A stretch of DNA of 48,621 nucleotides from Acidimicrobiaceae bacterium (GCA_003153575.1 PLZW01000001.1:118758-167378); one strand, 5' to 3'; numbered from the stretch's first letter, positions 8,263 through 15,688 are shown. Translations and numbers: made by a program. The notes: generated from the letters alone by a model not told the origin.

Positions 8263-9363
8263 GTGAGACCGGACCGGACGAAAGTCCTGTACATCGGGGG
8301 CGAGGGGCGGTCGGGGTCGACCGTCCTGGAACGCCTGCTGGCCACCACACCCGGGACATGCGCCATCGGCGAGGCCAAGTACCTGTTCGCGCTGGGCATC
8401 GGGAGCAAGGAGCTCTGCGGGTGCGGCCGACCGGTGCCGGAGTGCGAGCTGTGGTCAGAAGTGGGCAACCGCCTGGTGGGCGGCTGGGACAGCGCGGAGG
8501 GAAAGGGGCTCGTCGACCTCTTCGCGGCGCTCGACCGACCCCGGAAGATCCCCGCCACCGTGGCCGGGCGGGGCGACCTGGTCCGCCGGGCCCGCGAGGT
8601 ACTGGCCGACCTGTACCCGCTGATCGCCGAGGTTTCCGGAGCGTCGGTCATCATCGACTCGTCGAAGCACCCCGCATGGGCCTACCTCCTGGCGGGGACG
8701 GAGACGGTCGATCTCCGGGTCGTCCATCTCGTGCGCCACCCCTCCGGCGTGGTCCAGTCGTGGAGCCGCCCCATCGAGCGACCTCAGGCCGGCGCCGGCA
8801 AGGGCGAGCAGCTGATGCCGGCGCACTCCGCGTTGGAGGTGACCGTCCGGTGGGACATCTTCAACGGGCTGTTCCACCGCCTGGCGCGACGGTCGGTCCC
8901 GACGGTGCTGGTCCGGTACGAGGACTACGTCGAGGACATCGGGGGCACGCTGCGGGCCTCGCTGGGCCTGGTCGGACTGGAGTGCGGCGGGACACCCGAG
9001 ACGATGACACGGGGCCATGGGATCGCGGGGAACCCCTCGCGCTTCGCCGATGACGGCCAGGCGATCATGGTCGACGACCGGTGGATCACCGAGTTGGGTC
9101 GGATCAAGCACACCCTGGTGTCCGCCGCCACCTGGCGCAAACGGTCGGCCTACGGCTACCGGTACCGCCGCTCCGAGCCCGTCGTCCCCCTGGTCCGCCA
9201 CGCCACCGGTCGAGCCGCAGGCACAGGGGATCGAGTAACCGGCGGTGTCACGGACAGCGACACCGAAGGCGGCAGCGGCACCGAAGGCGGCAGCGGCAGC
9301 GGCAGCGGCGACGATCCGGCGGTACGTCGGTCACGCGATCGAAGTGGCGTGGTCGACGACTGA
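8263..9363 (+). CDS. Second PAPS-dependent sulfotransferase family protein
   Basis: A 366-residue sulfotransferase-type protein only distantly like its upstream neighbour. The P-loop is YIGGEGRSGSTVLERLL at residues 10-26, followed by a Cys-rich segment (ELCGCGRPVPECELW) typical of a sub-branch of this family, and the 3'-phosphate motif VHLVRHPSGVVQSW. The last 50 residues are low complexity (GTEGGSGTEGGSGSGSG), encoded by an 18-bp direct repeat near 9258-9300, and are probably disordered. It starts with GTG at 8263, 13 nt after the previous stop. The pair may sulfate different positions of one glycan. It is convergent with the GT2 gene ending at 9452. Confidence 0.82.
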   Translation: MRPDRTKVLYIGGEGRSGSTVLERLLATTPGTCAIGEAKYLFALGIGSKELCGCGRPVPECELWSEVGNRLVGGWDSAEGKGLVDLFAALDRPRKIPATVAGRGDLVRRAREVLADLYPLIAEVSGASVIIDSSKHPAWAYLLAGTETVDLRVVHLVRHPSGVVQSWSRPIERPQAGAGKGEQLMPAHSALEVTVRWDIFNGLFHRLARRSVPTVLVRYEDYVEDIGGTLRASLGLVGLECGGTPETMTRGHGIAGNPSRFADDGQAIMVDDRWITELGRIKHTLVSAATWRKRSAYGYRYRRSEPVVPLVRHATGRAAGTGDRVTGGVTDSDTEGGSGTEGGSGSGSGDDPAVRRSRDRSGVVDD

Positions 9364-9451
9364 GTCGGCTGGTCAGCGCCGATACCCGACCGGGCACGAT
9401 GGATGTCGGCGGCACCCGGACGGGCGACGCCGGTGCCACGTCACTCCAGCT

Positions 9452-10399
9452 TCAGCTGGCCTCTTCGCAGGTCGACAGGACTGACCATGAGCTTCCCGAT
9501 TCGCGGGGGACTGCCGCATGCTGCATGGCGGCCTTGCGGGTACCACGCTTGCGCTCGATGTAGATGGTCCGGAACACCCGGAGGCCGTCGGAGAAGGCGT
9601 TGAGGTTGCTGGTGCCGTGCAGCCGGTTGCGCTCGAAGCTCGGCACCTCGAATACCCGCAGGCTCGCCTTGGCGATTCGGATATTGATCAGTGTCTCGAC
9701 TTCGAACCCGTCCCCCCACAACATCATCGATTCGTCGGTGCCCGGGCGGCACTCGGGATCGAGGGCGATGGCATCGAGGCAGCCTCGCCTGAAGGCGTTG
9801 TAGCCGTAACACAGGTCGGTGTACCGGGTCCCGTACAGGGCGTTGACGATCTTATTGAGCCAGAAGTTGCCGGACTGGCGCAGTCGGCTGATATCGCTGC
9901 TCCCCGCACCGGGCATGAAGCGGGAGCCCTTGGCGAAGTCGGCCCCTTGGCGGAGTGCGTCGACGAAGCGGGGGATCTCGGCCGGGTCAGTGGATCCGTC
10001 AGCGTCGATCATCACGATGAAGTCACCAGTGGTGGCCGCGAACCCGCATGCCAGCGCGTTCCCCTTGCCCTTGCGCGTCTGCCCGACGACCTTGATGCCG
10101 GGGTAGAAGGCCCGGGCCACCTGGACCGTCTCGTCGGTGGAGTTGCCGTCGACCAGAATCACTTCGTGTAGGCCGGCGGGAAGGGCCTCCAGCACATGGG
10201 GGAGGTTCCGGGCCTCGTTCTTGGCCGGGATCACCACACTGACGGTGGGGGGCTTGCGCACATGGTGCCGCGCACCGGTTGAGGAAGGGATCTGGCGCAC
10301 GACGGCGATCCGGTGGGTCCTGCGCTCGCCGTCCAGGGACAGGTGGCCGGACTCGTCCTGGGCCTCGGGTTCGAACTCTTCGGACTTGAGGACCGTCAT
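9452..10399 (-). CDS. GT2 glycosyltransferase, polyprenyl-phosphate type
   Basis: A 315-residue soluble GT-A enzyme resembling dolichyl-/polyprenyl-phosphate mannosyl or glucosyl transferases. The core starts at TVSVVIPAKNEARNL (about residue 53), followed by EVILVDGNSTDET, the metal-binding VMIDADGS, GSRFMPGAGSSD and a conserved C-terminal RLHGTSNLNAFSDG region. No membrane helices follow, so it is the short DPM1-like form. The ATG at 10399 has GAAAGGTG seven bases upstream. The product would be a lipid-linked sugar used by GT-C enzymes at the outer face, which fits the large membrane protein encoded at 4246-6462. It is a single leftward gene, convergent with the sulfotransferases. Confidence 0.87.
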   Translation of the reverse strand: MTVLKSEEFEPEAQDESGHLSLDGERRTHRIAVVRQIPSSTGARHHVRKPPTVSVVIPAKNEARNLPHVLEALPAGLHEVILVDGNSTDETVQVARAFYPGIKVVGQTRKGKGNALACGFAATTGDFIVMIDADGSTDPAEIPRFVDALRQGADFAKGSRFMPGAGSSDISRLRQSGNFWLNKIVNALYGTRYTDLCYGYNAFRRGCLDAIALDPECRPGTDESMMLWGDGFEVETLINIRIAKASLRVFEVPSFERNRLHGTSNLNAFSDGLRVFRTIYIERKRGTRKAAMQHAAVPRESGSSWSVLSTCEEAS

Positions 10400-11054
10400 C
10401 GCAGCGCACCTTTCGTGAAGAGGTTCGATCGAAGGACATGTCGATCGGCCTGCTGGACTCCGCTCAGGCCGACCCCGTAGTCGCGTTGTTCAACTGGATT
10501 GCTCATCACTTCGCCCCTGACTTGTACTGCTATTCGATGACTGGCCGACATGGACACTGATGACTACCTCACAGCGCCACCCGTGGACCCCGCTGTCACC
10601 GACCCCTCGATCATCAGGAATGCGCCAACGCTCCATGGCCGACACGCCCCTGGGGACGACTCCACTGACGGTCCTCGTGTGGTCCTGCTCCGCCGCTCCA
10701 CTCCGATGAGCACTGGCGATGTCTTGAGATTCTGCCGGTCATTGTCGCAGGTAGTCAAGGGAATTCTGGAAGCGCCGCCCTCTGTGGGCGGGTCCCTACC
10801 GAGGGTGGGGAGAAGACCCCTTGATGCCCGCGAGAACGCTGTTCCAATCGGATTGCGGGATCGATCCAATCGGGTGGCGGGATCGATCGGATCGGGGTGG
10901 CGGGATCGATCGGGATGTGGCCCTGACCGAGCGGCGACGCCCCTCTGGCGGTCGTCGGCAATGACCCAATTGAGGTCCACTTCGGCCCTAAAGTTCTCCC
11001 GGACGGGTGCCGATGATGCGAACGCATCGACAGTCGTCAGAGGAGCGTTCCGAT
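10400..11054. other. 655-nt intergenic region
   Basis: The longest gene-free stretch. It separates the leftward GT2 from the rightward small Cys protein and so should carry two divergent promoters. It holds a GATC-rich tandem repeat at 10855-10920. Open frames through it in both directions have shadow-like composition and no ribosome binding site. I see no tRNA or recognisable structured RNA. Confidence 0.6.
10855..10920. repeat. 22-23 bp GATC-rich tandem repeat
   Basis: Nearly three copies of a unit beginning GCGGGATCGATC, starting at 10855, 10877 and 10900. Each copy contains the palindrome ATCGAT. It lies about 140-200 nt upstream of the small Cys protein gene. It could be a multi-site operator or simply a repeat expansion. 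Confidence 0.75.
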
Positions 11055-11330
11055 ATGAGCCATGCGACCGATAGGGATTCGACGCAGTATCAGCGGTACG
11101 GCCGGTGCCACCGATGCGGCTGGTCCCAACCCCTCGCCAGGGTGCGTGGTCGCCGCAACTTCGCGGCGATGAAGCAGGCCACCGGCGGCATCGCCCTCGG
11201 GTGTCGCTGGCTGTGTGAGGAGTGCCTCGTGGCCCTCCGCCCGGACGAGCCGTTCCGTCCGCAGCCCGTCGCCGCGACGATCGTCGACCAGCGTTCGAAG
11301 CGCTCGACGAAGATCCGGTCCGTGGCCTGA
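11055..11330 (+). CDS. Small zinc-ribbon-like Cys protein (91 aa)
   Basis: A small protein with paired Cys motifs: CHRC near residue 18 and C-x3-C-x2-C (CRWLCEEC) near residues 50-57, which suits a zinc ribbon. Between them lies a basic stretch (RVRGRRNF). No named family is recognised. The ATG at 11055 has GAGGAG about nine bases upstream and is preferred over the earlier in-frame start at 11007. It precedes the regulator-exporter-RiPP genes by about 350 nt and may be a separate unit. A nucleic-acid-binding or regulatory role is possible but unsupported beyond the Cys pattern. Confidence 0.62.
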   Translation: MSHATDRDSTQYQRYGRCHRCGWSQPLARVRGRRNFAAMKQATGGIALGCRWLCEECLVALRPDEPFRPQPVAATIVDQRSKRSTKIRSVA

Positions 11331-11680
11331 GCCTGGCCGGGGACCGCGCCCCGGGCATTCGCCCCACCGTGCGTCCGCAACGGTGCCCCGGCTGAGCATC
11401 GAGCCGATCCTGTACGCCGGCCTGATCCCCCCAACCCGCGACCTTCCGACCTGGCCCCGACGGAGCACCGCGGATACCGGCCCGCAACACGCCTGTTCGA
11501 CGCGATGTCCATGGAGAGCCCGGTCGTGCCGATCCTCGGCTCAGGCGTGACCGCCCGCTGTGGAGTGACCTCCCGCTGTCGCCCGGGGCGAGGTGGACCG
11601 GGCCGCCGTCACCGACGTGCCGTGTCGGTCCCGTGAAGGGCCGCGACCGATGGCACCCATTGGTGACCAGGAGAAGTATC
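11331..11680. other. 350-nt intergenic region upstream of the RiPP regulators
   Basis: Gene-free stretch between the small Cys protein and the possible leader ORF. The promoter of the regulator/exporter operon should lie here, but I see no convincing -35/-10 pair. No structured RNA was recognised. Confidence 0.5.
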
Positions 11681-11785
11681 GTGACCAGTGTTGGCACGGG
11701 CGGCGGAAGTAGCGGCACGCATCTCGGGCGTGCGGCGCCGTACCGCCGGTCCGAGCGCAGGGGAGTGAAGGAGATCAGTCGTTGA
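11681..11785 (+). CDS. Possible 34-aa leader ORF coupled to LuxR regulator
   Basis: A short frame from GTG 11681 to TGA 11783-11785 encodes 34 residues rich in Gly, Ser and Arg (begins VTSVGTGGGSSG). It has AGGAG at 11670-11674, six bases before the start, and its stop overlaps the TTG start of the next gene as TTGA. The next three junctions in this operon are GTGA, ATGA and GTGA, so the same coupling style argues that this frame is translated. No homology is recognised. It may serve only to deliver ribosomes to the regulator start. Confidence 0.4.
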   Translation: MTSVGTGGGSSGTHLGRAAPYRRSERRGVKEISR

Positions 11786-12474
11786 CTCGCAATCGAGGCC
11801 GGCTCCCCACCGTTCTGATCCAGGACCGCTCCCGAATGTACCGGGAGAGCCTGCGCGTGCTCTTCGAGAGCAACTCCCTGTCGGTGGCGGAGGCCATGGC
11901 CTCGGCCGATGCGCTCGAAGGTGCTTGCCGTGCCCAGACCGTGGACGCCGTGGTGTTCGAAGCCGCAGGGGTGGTCGAAGGGGTGCCCGACCTGGTCGAG
12001 CGCCTGAGGGCCTGTGATGCCAGCACCCGACTCGTGGCGACCTATCCGTCCGAGCTGCGCGGCGTCGCGCTCGAGGGTGCACTCAATGTGCATCGCAGTG
12101 CCCCTGGTGCCTACTTCCTTGCCGCCGTATCCGGTGACGCGGGACCGCCGACCGGAGAGGACAAGGGGGAGAACCAGGGTGAGGACCCGGTCGCCGGTCG
12201 GGAGGGGGTGACCCTGTGGGATCCGGGCGCGGAGGTGCTGACCAAGCGGGAGATGCAGGTCCTGGCCCTGATCAGCGGCGGATTGACCACCCAGCAGATC
12301 GCCGAACGCCTCGGGATCAGTGCGAAGACCGTGGAGAGCCGCCGGCAGGGGCTCTTCGCCAAGCTCGGCGTCCAGAGCCAGTCCCACGCCGTCTCGGTGG
12401 CCATCCGGGCGGGCTTCCTCGGCAACCGTCCCGATGTCGCCTTGGCTCAGGGCCGGCCTCAGGGCCAACGGTGA
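11782..12474 (+). CDS. LuxR-family regulator with degenerate receiver (1)
   Basis: A 230-residue DNA-binding regulator. Residues 8-115 look like a response-regulator receiver (PTVLIQDRSRMYRESLRVLF), but the usual phosphoacceptor Asp position (DAVVFEAAG) carries Glu60, a residue that can mimic phospho-Asp. A charged linker (118-148) leads to a clear LuxR/GerE helix-turn-helix (150-210: LTKREMQVLALISGGLTTQ...). The TTG start at 11782 has GAAGGAG eight bases upstream. Its stop overlaps the next regulator start as GTGA. No histidine kinase gene is in the window, so control probably does not depend on phosphorelay. Likely regulator of the exporter and RiPP genes. Confidence 0.82.
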   Translation: MTRNRGRLPTVLIQDRSRMYRESLRVLFESNSLSVAEAMASADALEGACRAQTVDAVVFEAAGVVEGVPDLVERLRACDASTRLVATYPSELRGVALEGALNVHRSAPGAYFLAAVSGDAGPPTGEDKGENQGEDPVAGREGVTLWDPGAEVLTKREMQVLALISGGLTTQQIAERLGISAKTVESRRQGLFAKLGVQSQSHAVSVAIRAGFLGNRPDVALAQGRPQGQR

Positions 12475-13277
12475 CCCCGACGTCTGCGTCCCGCCCTCCC
12501 GCACCGTACCGGCGGCCCTTCTTCCGGGTCCGGCGGTACACGTCGGAACTCCCCAAGGTCGTCTGCCTCTGTGACTCGAGTGTGATCCCCGAGGCCCTGC
12601 ACGTGGTACTCGAAGGCCGGGCGGGAATCGTGGCCACGACCAGCTCCGGCAACGCGGCCGTGGCCCTCAGCGAGCTCCTGGTGCCGGACGTGGTCGTGGT
12701 CAGCGAGATGCTGGCGGACGGTGTCGCCGAGAGCTTCGTCCCTGCCATCCTGCGGGTGGGGAGTCGGGTGCTCATGATTTGCGAGCCACGCGAAACGGCC
12801 CGACTCGTCGAACTGGTGGCGCAGGGCGTCACGGGACTGGTGGGCACCGACCAGACGCCCCAGGAGTTGGCCGAGGCGGTCCTCGAGCTGGCAGCGGGCG
12901 GAGCGGAACTGCCGCCCGACGTGGTGGCCGCGGTGGTCGCTGACTGGCGCAGAGGCTGGCGCCGGGGGGCGGGGGACACCAGGAGCGCCGAGCTCACGGC
13001 CCGGGAGCGGGACGTCCTGGACGCCATCTCCGACGGTCTCAGCGCCAAGGCCGTGGCCCACCACCTGGGGATTGCCGTCAAGACCGTCGAGCACCATAAG
13101 TCGAGGATCTTCGACAAGCTCGGAGTCCGGTCACAAGCCGAGGCCGTTGCGGTCGCGCTCGGCACCGCCGCCGAGCCCGGCGAGCCCGGCGAGGCCGACA
13201 CGGGGGACGCCGACACGGGGGACACCGACACGGGGGACACCGGGGACGGCGTCGCCAGCGGTCGGACGGCGTCATGA
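12471..13277 (+). CDS. LuxR-family regulator with degenerate receiver (2)
   Basis: A 268-residue paralogue of the preceding regulator. The receiver-like domain (about 28-145, KVVCLCDSSVIPEAL) has Ser78 (VVVVSEM) where the phosphoacceptor Asp should be. The LuxR-type HTH spans about 173-232 (LTARERDVLDAISDGLSAK..., TVEHHKSRIFDKLGVRSQ). The C-terminal tail repeats DTGDA/DTGDT, encoded by a 15-bp direct repeat near 13193-13242. The GTG start at 12471 overlaps the upstream stop; an open frame continuing upstream to 12216 is a shadow of the first regulator. Its own stop overlaps the ABC ATPase start as ATGA. Two coupled regulators may act as a heterodimer. Confidence 0.82.
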   Translation: MTPTSASRPPAPYRRPFFRVRRYTSELPKVVCLCDSSVIPEALHVVLEGRAGIVATTSSGNAAVALSELLVPDVVVVSEMLADGVAESFVPAILRVGSRVLMICEPRETARLVELVAQGVTGLVGTDQTPQELAEAVLELAAGGAELPPDVVAAVVADWRRGWRRGAGDTRSAELTARERDVLDAISDGLSAKAVAHHLGIAVKTVEHHKSRIFDKLGVRSQAEAVAVALGTAAEPGEPGEADTGDADTGDTDTGDTGDGVASGRTAS

Positions 13278-14176
13278 TCCGGCGCCCGCCGAGGAAGCGG
13301 AAGTACGCAGCGGTGCCGACGGGCTACGGGATCGAGGTGCGATCCATGACCAAGGCACTACGGGGACGGCTCATTCTCGACCGTGTCGATCTCGAGGTCC
13401 GGCGCGGGACGCTGGCGGTGCTGGAGGGATCGAACGGAGCTGGGAAGACGACGCTGATCCGGTCACTGGCCACTGTGGTGGCACCGGACAGCGGTACCGT
13501 CCTGGTGAACGGCTACGACGTGGTGCGCCAGAGTCTCGACGTCCGTCGGTCGATCGGGGTGAGCTTCGCCAACGAGCGGAGCCTGTATTGGCGCATCAAC
13601 GCCTTCGAGAATCTCGAGCTGTTCGGGAAGATCGCCGGCCTGGTGAAGCCGGATATCGCCGAGCGGTCGGTCGATCTCCTGGAGCAGCTCCGGCTCATGG
13701 ATGTCTCCACGCTCCAGGTGGCTCGCCTGTCCACCGGCCAGCGGCAACGGCTGATGGTCGCCAGGGCCTTCCTCACCGATCCGGCCGTGGTGCTGCTCGA
13801 CGAACCATTCCGGGGCATCGACGGGGAAGGGCTGCACTCGATCATCGACCTGGTGACCGACCGGGTCGGCCATGGCACTACGGCGCTGATCGTGGCACCG
13901 CTGATCGACGCCATCGTGCCTGCCGCGGACAGGACGTACCGGATCCAGGACGGGCGGATATGGCCGACGGGCGCCGACCGGTCGGCCGGGGATCAGGGTG
14001 ACCACGGGAATCCAGGTGACCAGGGGAACCCAAATGACCAGGGGAACCCAGGTGACGAAGGGAACCCAGGTGACGAAGGGAACCAGGGCGCCGACGGAAC
14101 TGCAGCGACCACGGACGCCGTCGAGCCGGACGGACGATTGCCCCAGACAGGCGGTCGCGTGGGGGAGTATCCGTGA
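13274..14176 (+). CDS. ABC transporter ATP-binding protein, collagen-like tail
   Basis: A 300-residue nucleotide-binding subunit for the ABC-2 permease that follows. Walker A is GSNGAGKTT (52-60), the signature LSTGQRQRL (152-160) and Walker B VVLLDEP (172-178). The Q-loop region reads ANERSLYWR, as in other ABC-2 exporters. The switch histidine normally found after Walker B is not seen: the strand reads TTALIVAPLIDA (about 202-213), with Pro where His is expected. After residue 238 comes a tail of five hexapeptides of the type GDQGNP, encoded by an 18-bp tandem repeat. ATGA and GTGA overlaps bind it to the regulator and permease genes. It probably drives export of the RiPP or immunity to it. 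Confidence 0.87.
   Translation: MIRRPPRKRKYAAVPTGYGIEVRSMTKALRGRLILDRVDLEVRRGTLAVLEGSNGAGKTTLIRSLATVVAPDSGTVLVNGYDVVRQSLDVRRSIGVSFANERSLYWRINAFENLELFGKIAGLVKPDIAERSVDLLEQLRLMDVSTLQVARLSTGQRQRLMVARAFLTDPAVVLLDEPFRGIDGEGLHSIIDLVTDRVGHGTTALIVAPLIDAIVPAADRTYRIQDGRIWPTGADRSAGDQGDHGNPGDQGNPNDQGNPGDEGNPGDEGNQGADGTAATTDAVEPDGRLPQTGGRVGEYP
13997..14086 (+). repeat. 18-bp tandem repeat x5 inside the ABC ATPase gene
   Basis: Five copies of a unit like GGTGACCAGGGGAACCCA at 18-bp spacing, encoding the hexapeptide series GDxGNP. Units 2-5 are nearly identical at DNA level, suggesting recent expansion. Confidence 0.9.
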
Positions 14177-14973
14177 CCTTCCTGCGCATCCTGGGGGCGA
14201 CGGCCCAGAAGGACTTCCGGACGGCGATCTCCTACCGGGTCGGCTTCGTCACCAGCATCATCGCCACGTTCTGGGGCCTGTTCGCCTTCCGATTCGTGTC
14301 CAAGCTCGTCAACTCCGGTCAGTTCAGCTCCAGCTCGACGAGTTATTTCAAGTACACCGTGGTCGGGCTGCTGTTCGCCTCGATCCTCGAGCCCACGGCG
14401 GTCGGCACCTCGGTGTCGGCCCGCAACGACCAGGTCCAGGGAACGCTCGAGTACCTGTCCACTCAGCCCGTCCGCCGGGCGTACATCGGGTTCAGCTGGT
14501 CGGCTTTCAATCTGCTGCAGTCGTTGTTGGTGGCGGCCATCGTCGTGCTGTTGACCATCCCGCTCGGATTCAGCGTCTCCGACGTCAATGTTCCCGTGGT
14601 CCTCGTCGTCATCCCCCTCACCATCCTGATCTTCGGTGCGGTGGGCAACATGGGCGCCTCACTGGTCATCCTGCTCCAGCAGGGCGTCCCCCTCGTGGCC
14701 GGGCTCCTCAGCATCATCGGGATCATCAGCGGCACGCTCTTTCCGGTCACCGTGTTCCCACCGTGGCTCCAGTTCTTCGCCCACCTGTCGCCGCTCACCT
14801 ACGCGCTCGACGCCCTGCGCTCGGCCACGCTGGCCGACCAGCCGCCGACGAACTATGCACTGGACTTCGTCGTGCTGGTCGGATTCGCCGTGGTCCTCCT
14901 GCCGCTCTCCGGGCACCTGCTCGAGCGATCCTTCCGGATCGCCCAGCGGCGGGGGTCCCTGAGCACGTTTTGA
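14173..14973 (+). CDS. ABC-2 type transporter permease
   Basis: A 266-residue integral membrane protein with about six helices and the ABC-2 layout: an amphipathic N-terminus (FLRILGATAQKDFRTAISYR), first helix GFVTSIIATFWGLFAF, an EYLSTQPVRRAY coupling segment, and the conserved late motif SGTLFPVTVFPPWLQFFAHLSPLTYALDALR. It starts with GTG at 14173, overlapping the ATPase stop as GTGA. With the ATPase it forms an exporter. The next gene begins 72 nt later and encodes a PqqD-like protein, so peptide export or self-protection is the likely role. Substrate identity is inferred from position. Confidence 0.87.
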   Translation: MTFLRILGATAQKDFRTAISYRVGFVTSIIATFWGLFAFRFVSKLVNSGQFSSSSTSYFKYTVVGLLFASILEPTAVGTSVSARNDQVQGTLEYLSTQPVRRAYIGFSWSAFNLLQSLLVAAIVVLLTIPLGFSVSDVNVPVVLVVIPLTILIFGAVGNMGASLVILLQQGVPLVAGLLSIIGIISGTLFPVTVFPPWLQFFAHLSPLTYALDALRSATLADQPPTNYALDFVVLVGFAVVLLPLSGHLLERSFRIAQRRGSLSTF

Positions 14974-15045
14974 ACAGGATGGGGTGCTGATTCGTATGGT
15001 TATCGAGGGTTACATAACGCGCGCGGCGGCGGATACAGTAGGAGG

Positions 15046-15366
15046 ATGCAATTGTTTGAGTCGACGCACGAGCCGGACGTTCCCCTTCCCATGACGCAGG
15101 GACCGATGCGCCTGCGCGTCGACCAGGTGGCCTGGCGGGACGTCGGCGACGAGCTGATCGTGCTGGAGTTGGCCACGTCCACCTACCTCACGCTCAACGG
15201 CTCGGCCAAGCAGCTCTGGCTCGGTCTGGTGTCGGGCGCCACGGCCGAGGAGCTCGTCGGGTCGCTGGTGGCGGCCTACGGGATCTCGGTCGACCAGGCC
15301 GGTGCCGACACCGAGTCCTTCCTGGCGGCGCTGCTCGAGCGGAAGCTGATCGAGCCGGACGACTGA
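15046..15366 (+). CDS. PqqD-like RiPP recognition element protein
   Basis: A protein of about 106 residues with the winged-helix PqqD/B1 fold: RVDQVAWRDVGDELIVLEL, STYLTLNGSAKQLWLGL, ATAEELVGSLVAAYGI, then SFLAALLERKLIEP. Such RRE domains bind the precursor leader and present it to modifying enzymes. Start choice is interesting: AGGAGG (15040-15045) directly abuts the ATG at 15046, leaving no spacer, whereas the in-frame TTG at 15052 has a 6-nt spacer and may be the true start. It lies 184 nt upstream of the precursor gene. A second RRE is fused to the peptidase at 15700, so the locus encodes two leader-binding domains. Confidence 0.83.
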   Translation: MQLFESTHEPDVPLPMTQGPMRLRVDQVAWRDVGDELIVLELATSTYLTLNGSAKQLWLGLVSGATAEELVGSLVAAYGISVDQAGADTESFLAALLERKLIEPDD

Positions 15367-15466
15367 GTCGCCGGTGGCTGGCTCCCGGTTCTGCGCACCC
15401 GCGCTCACGTGGAGTGGTGGCCTTGCTGCGAAGAGCGTCCACAGGAGAAGGTCGAACCACCCCTTA

Positions 15467-15481
15467 GGGGGATCATCCCCC
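15467..15481. promoter_or_regulatory. Palindromic operator candidate upstream of precursor gene
   Basis: Perfect dyad GGGGGAT-C-ATCCCCC, 10 nt upstream of a candidate -35 element and about 70 nt before the precursor start. Outer arms ACCACC and GGTGGT flank it. The position suits binding of an activator such as the LuxR-type proteins of this locus. A stem-loop role in RNA is the alternative. Confidence 0.5.
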
Positions 15482-15491
15482 CTCGGAGCGG

Positions 15492-15520
15492 TGGTCAAGG
15501 ACAACCCGGTGGCTTACAGT
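15492..15520 (+). promoter_or_regulatory. Putative promoter of the precursor gene
   Basis: Candidate -35 TGGTCA (15492-15497) and -10 TACAGT (15515-15520) with a 17-bp spacer, giving a 5' leader of about 25 nt that contains AAAGGGG (15539-15545) before the ATG at 15551. The match to sigma-70/HrdB consensus is moderate. Confidence 0.4.
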
Positions 15521-15550
15521 GACAACACTCAACGAGGGAAAGGGGCAGAA

Positions 15551-15688
15551 ATGTCAAACAACTACGAGGCTCCGGAAATCACCGTCCTGGGCGAGCTGAC
15601 CGACATGACCCAGACCAGTACCAAGCCGGGGGTCTACTTCGACTTCGGTAACTGCAACCAGGGATCGACCAGCCAGGGAACCAGCTGA
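15551..15688 (+). CDS. Lasso-like RiPP precursor peptide (45 aa)
   Basis: A 45-residue peptide with a lasso-type leader: Y5-x-x-P8-x-I10-x-x-x-G14-x-L16 matches the YxxPxLxxxG motif read by B1/RRE proteins. After residue 18 the only acidic residue is Asp31. If a macrolactam forms, the core would have to begin at S23, T24 or K25 for a 9-, 8- or 7-residue ring; a start at T24 places Thr22 at leader position -2, the usual rule, and gives a 22-residue core with a 14-residue tail. Gly27 as residue 1 would give only a 5-residue ring. The core holds one Cys (C35) and ends in Ser45, the kind of residue phosphorylated by lasso kinases. AAAGGGG lies upstream of the ATG. The next gene encodes the matching peptidase. 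Confidence 0.85.
   Translation: MSNNYEAPEITVLGELTDMTQTSTKPGVYFDFGNCNQGSTSQGTS

Noticed and set aside
10550-11074. 174-codon rightward frame in the 655-nt gap
   Set aside because: It runs through the GATC repeat, overlaps the Cys-protein start region in another frame, lacks a ribosome binding site and shows no fold.
10564-12504. 646-codon leftward open frame across the regulator region
   Set aside because: It is antisense to a clear LuxR gene, has Arg/Gly/Pro/Ser-rich composition typical of high-GC shadows, and no ribosome binding site or domain.
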